A DNA stretch of 7,718 nt from JAWCLZ01 sp038850275 (GTDB lineage: Archaea; Halobacteriota; JAWCLZ01): NCBI GenBank assembly GCA_038850275.1, contig JAWCLZ010000040.1, positions 1 to 7,718 on the forward strand. The letters run 5' to 3'. Made by a program: the position numbers and the translations under genes. The stretch's first letter is position 1. Every line of letters starts with the position of its first letter. Below the pieces are notes generated by a model that was given only the letters and a program-made list of their open reading frames with translations, was not told the origin of the DNA and searched no databases. This document shows positions 6,081 through 7,718 of the stretch, piece by piece.

Positions 6081-6251
6081 TTTTCCAAAGAGGATCAAGA
6101 GGGAGAAATCCGCAAGCCTCGTGCTAAGAAATACCTCAAATGAATGGAATATTTGCTATTTAGAATTCGCAAGCGCTGTGTCTTAAGAATTTAATACTAG
6201 ATGGGTCTCCCTTTCATCCACTTGGAGCCTACCATTCCCTTGGAGAATGAA

Positions 6252-6737
6252 TCACATGGGTGATAACTCCAGCTGAAGCTTGCTTGTTATGAGCAATTTT
6301 TTTAAATGCTGAATTTTATTCTCATATCCCTCAATCAATTCTCTACGCTGGGAATTAAGAGCAGCTTCATATTCCCTCATGAAATCTCTCAATTTGAATG
6401 CACTCTCTATTGCACGCATGAGGATTTGCTTTGAAACAGGCTTGGTTAAGTAACCTGCGATCCCTTTATCAAGCACATTGGCCCCTGGCGTCAATGCAGT
6501 GAGTATGATAACTGGTATTTCACAGTTGCTTCTCTTTATTTCTTCCAAAACCTGCCAGCCATCTATATCTGGCATTAATATATCAAGTAATATCACATCT
6601 GGTTTTTCAAATCTGAGTTTTTCCAAGCACTGCCTCCCACTACCCACTGGGATTATCGAATATCTCTCCTCAAGCATATCCTTGTAGAGCTCTCTTAATT
6701 CTTCATCGTCCTCAACGATCATTATTTTCTTGTCCAT
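6252..6737 (-). CDS. Receiver-only response regulator (FilR2-like)
   Basis: A 161-residue protein with one CheY-like receiver domain at residues about 3-118. The acidic pocket is D10-D11, the phosphate acceptor D52 (in LLDILMPDIDGW), the switch residue T80 and the lysine K99 in LTKP. All key residues are present, so it should be phosphorylated. The tail (about 119-156) is a charged helix with spaced hydrophobic residues, probably a short coiled coil for dimer or partner contact; there is no DNA-binding or enzymatic output domain. Such receiver-only proteins pass the signal by protein contact. The gene lies downstream on the same strand from a FilR1-type regulator, an arrangement like filR1-filR2 of Methanothrix. 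ATG 6737 is supported by GGAG 5 bases upstream. No histidine kinase is in the window. Confidence 0.9.
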   Translation of the reverse strand: MDKKIMIVEDDEELRELYKDMLEERYSIIPVGSGRQCLEKLRFEKPDVILLDILMPDIDGWQVLEEIKRSNCEIPVIILTALTPGANVLDKGIAGYLTKPVSKQILMRAIESAFKLRDFMREYEAALNSQRRELIEGYENKIQHLKKLLITSKLQLELSPM

Positions 6738-6765
6738 CTAATCTCCAACTCTCTAATTCAAATAA

Positions 6766-6777
6766 TTATATTTTAAA
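6766..6777 (-). promoter_or_regulatory. TATA box of the response regulator
   Basis: TTTAAAATATAA on the minus strand lies about 25 bases before a predicted start near 6746, just before the GGAG ribosome site (6746-6743). The 103-base gap behind the FilR1-type gene also has T-rich minus-strand stretches, so the regulator gene may be transcribed on its own as well as by readthrough. Confidence 0.5.
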
Positions 6778-6840
6778 AAAAGAATACATATTTTTAATCC
6801 ATTAAAAATTTTAAAGGCATTAAAATGCTAATTAATAATT

Positions 6841-7623
6841 TTAAATTTTCTGCAATGGCTCAGCCTTTTTTAAGTAATACTCAAAGAGCTCTAACCCCCA
6901 TTTCATGGCAGAGGGCTCATAGCTATAGAGATCTCGCTTATGATCATAATCCCCTTTTTTATAGAAAAGCGATAGGGAGAAAAAGCAATCAGTGGTAAAA
7001 CTAGAGAGCCTGATTTCCCTGGAGATATATATTTTTGTGTTTTTTAAATCCATGTATCTCTTCAACTTCTCTGGATTTTCATTTTTCAGGCGCTCAATGA
7101 CATCCTCAAGGTAAATGAGAGCTACTTCGCTGCCTTTTTCAGCAACCTCTAGAAAAAAAGGAAGGTGCATTGGATGATAAACTGGTAGAATCCCTGAAAC
7201 CCTCTTAGACCTAGCTATATTCTCCATAAACTCATTGCGAAGCTCATAAATACTATTCAAGCTGCTTTCAACTAATTTGCATTCCCCTAATTCACTTATC
7301 CTCTGAAGCAAAAATGGGGGAATCGCAGTTAAATCATGAGTCACCCAAAATTCTTCATTATCCTCAATCACCTTTAAAGTTTTTATCAAAGGCGCAAGAT
7401 AAAAAGTTATCACCCCACCAAGCTCAGTCAACATATACTCTTTACCAACTTGCTTTATCAAATTCCTCCTCTCCAATTTCCTAATCTGCGGAAGCATACC
7501 AGAAGAAGTAACCCTCAAACGACTCTTAATCTCACTCAATGTTTTAGGACCCTCTTGAAGCAACATCAATAAATTCTTCCTCTTCTCCGAAAAAGAAATT
7601 AAATCAAGCAAATCAGCTTTCAT
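6841..7623 (-). CDS. Winged-helix transcriptional regulator, FilR1/DUF1724 family
   Basis: The 260-residue protein has an N-terminal winged helix-turn-helix (residues about 8-70): KTLSEIKSRLRVTSSGMLPQ forms the helix-turn-helix and KEYMLTELG the wing. A helical linker follows, then from about residue 120 a domain with the pattern RVSGILPVYHPMHLPFFLEVAEKGSEVALIYLEDV (residues 141-175 region) and the ending GLELFEYYLKKAE. This matches what I know of the FilR1 middle domain (PF08350, formerly DUF1724), which is almost confined to methanogens and relatives. It likely binds DNA as a dimer; the ligand or signal of the C-terminal domain is unknown. No receiver domain or membrane span is present. The ATG at 7623 has GGAG only 2 bases away, which is too close, and a TAATATA box about 25 bases upstream, so a leaderless start is likely. 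A paralogue lies 32 bases upstream. Confidence 0.88.
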   Translation of the reverse strand: MKADLLDLISFSEKRKNLLMLLQEGPKTLSEIKSRLRVTSSGMLPQIRKLERRNLIKQVGKEYMLTELGGVITFYLAPLIKTLKVIEDNEEFWVTHDLTAIPPFLLQRISELGECKLVESSLNSIYELRNEFMENIARSKRVSGILPVYHPMHLPFFLEVAEKGSEVALIYLEDVIERLKNENPEKLKRYMDLKNTKIYISREIRLSSFTTDCFFSLSLFYKKGDYDHKRDLYSYEPSAMKWGLELFEYYLKKAEPLQKI

Positions 7624-7644
7624 GGCTCCATTTTCTATAATCTT

Positions 7645-7651
7645 CTATATT
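7645..7651 (-). promoter_or_regulatory. TATA-like element before the FilR1-type gene
   Basis: TAATATA on the minus strand lies within the 32-base gap after the upstream paralogue and about 25 bases before the ATG at 7623, which would allow a leaderless transcript. The gap is generally AT-rich, so this could be chance and the two genes could share a transcript. Confidence 0.35.
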
Positions 7652-7655
7652 AATT

Positions 7656-7718
7656 CTAATCTATTAGCTTTGTTATTTGCTCTGCATTTTTAAGATAATA
7701 TTCGAAGAGTTCCAAGCC
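7656..7718 (-). CDS. C-terminal tail of a second FilR1/DUF1724 regulator (partial, cut by window end)
   Basis: Reading in from the right edge on the minus strand gives 20 residues, GLELFEYYLKNAEQITKLID, and a TAG stop at 7658-7656. The first ten residues are identical to residues 243-252 of the neighbouring regulator (GLELFEYYLK), and the following AE is shared after one difference, so this is the end of a paralogous gene in tandem. The frame is open to the window edge. Everything upstream, including its HTH, lies outside, so its completeness cannot be judged. Confidence 0.8.
   Translation of the reverse strand, partial: GLELFEYYLKNAEQITKLID

Noticed and set aside
6089..6251. Possible small RNA or mini-gene in the gap between the glycosyltransferase and the response regulator
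   Set aside because: Only frames of about 12 codons or fewer with a start, imperfect short repeats such as CTTGGAG and CGCAAG, and no convincing fold or promoter of its own.
6478..6687. Plus-strand frame opposite the response regulator
   Set aside because: It is antisense to a complete receiver domain and is Ser/Ile-rich with no homology I can recognise.

Overview
The window reads as a piece of an archaeal chromosome, most likely from a methanogen or an anaerobic methane/alkane oxidiser of the Halobacteriota (Methanosarcinales, Methanothrix, Methanophagales or Syntrophoarchaeia type). Four things point there: a tRNA-Trp gene with a box C/D-bearing intron and no encoded CCA, a protein I recognise as methanogenesis marker 8 (DUF2099), winged-helix regulators of the FilR1/DUF1724 type, and AT-rich TATA boxes placed 25-30 bases before predicted transcript starts. 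The DNA is AT-rich. I see no mobile element, CRISPR array, rRNA or long non-coding stretch. Taxonomy below this level is inference.

Layout. (1) 18-212, minus: tRNA-Trp(CCA) split by a 121-base intron that carries a dual-target 2'-O-methylation guide. (2) 297-2873, plus: a three-gene run of metallo-beta-lactamase hydrolase, secreted seven-bladed beta-propeller with a sortase-like C-terminal anchor, and methanogenesis marker protein 8; the last two overlap by 20 bases. (3) 2874-2952: AT-rich convergent end region. (4) 2953-6046, minus: a multi-spanning Agl23-type (TIGR03663) glycosyltransferase, a coupled FAD-dependent oxidoreductase, and a small basic protein that seems to have its own promoter. 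(5) 6252-7718, minus: a receiver-only response regulator downstream of a FilR1-type transcription factor and the C-terminal tail of a second, paralogous one cut by the window end.

How the parts fit. The tRNA intron should guide methylation of C34 and C39 of its own tRNA; both targets obey the N+5 rule exactly. The plus-strand run links a core methanogenesis-associated protein of unknown function to a cell-surface propeller. The glycosyltransferase/oxidoreductase pair is probably part of surface glycan or lipid-linked sugar synthesis. The regulator cluster resembles the FilR1/FilR2 arrangement of Methanothrix (Methanosaeta), where a receiver-only protein accompanies an HTH regulator; no kinase is visible here, and it may lie beyond the right edge.
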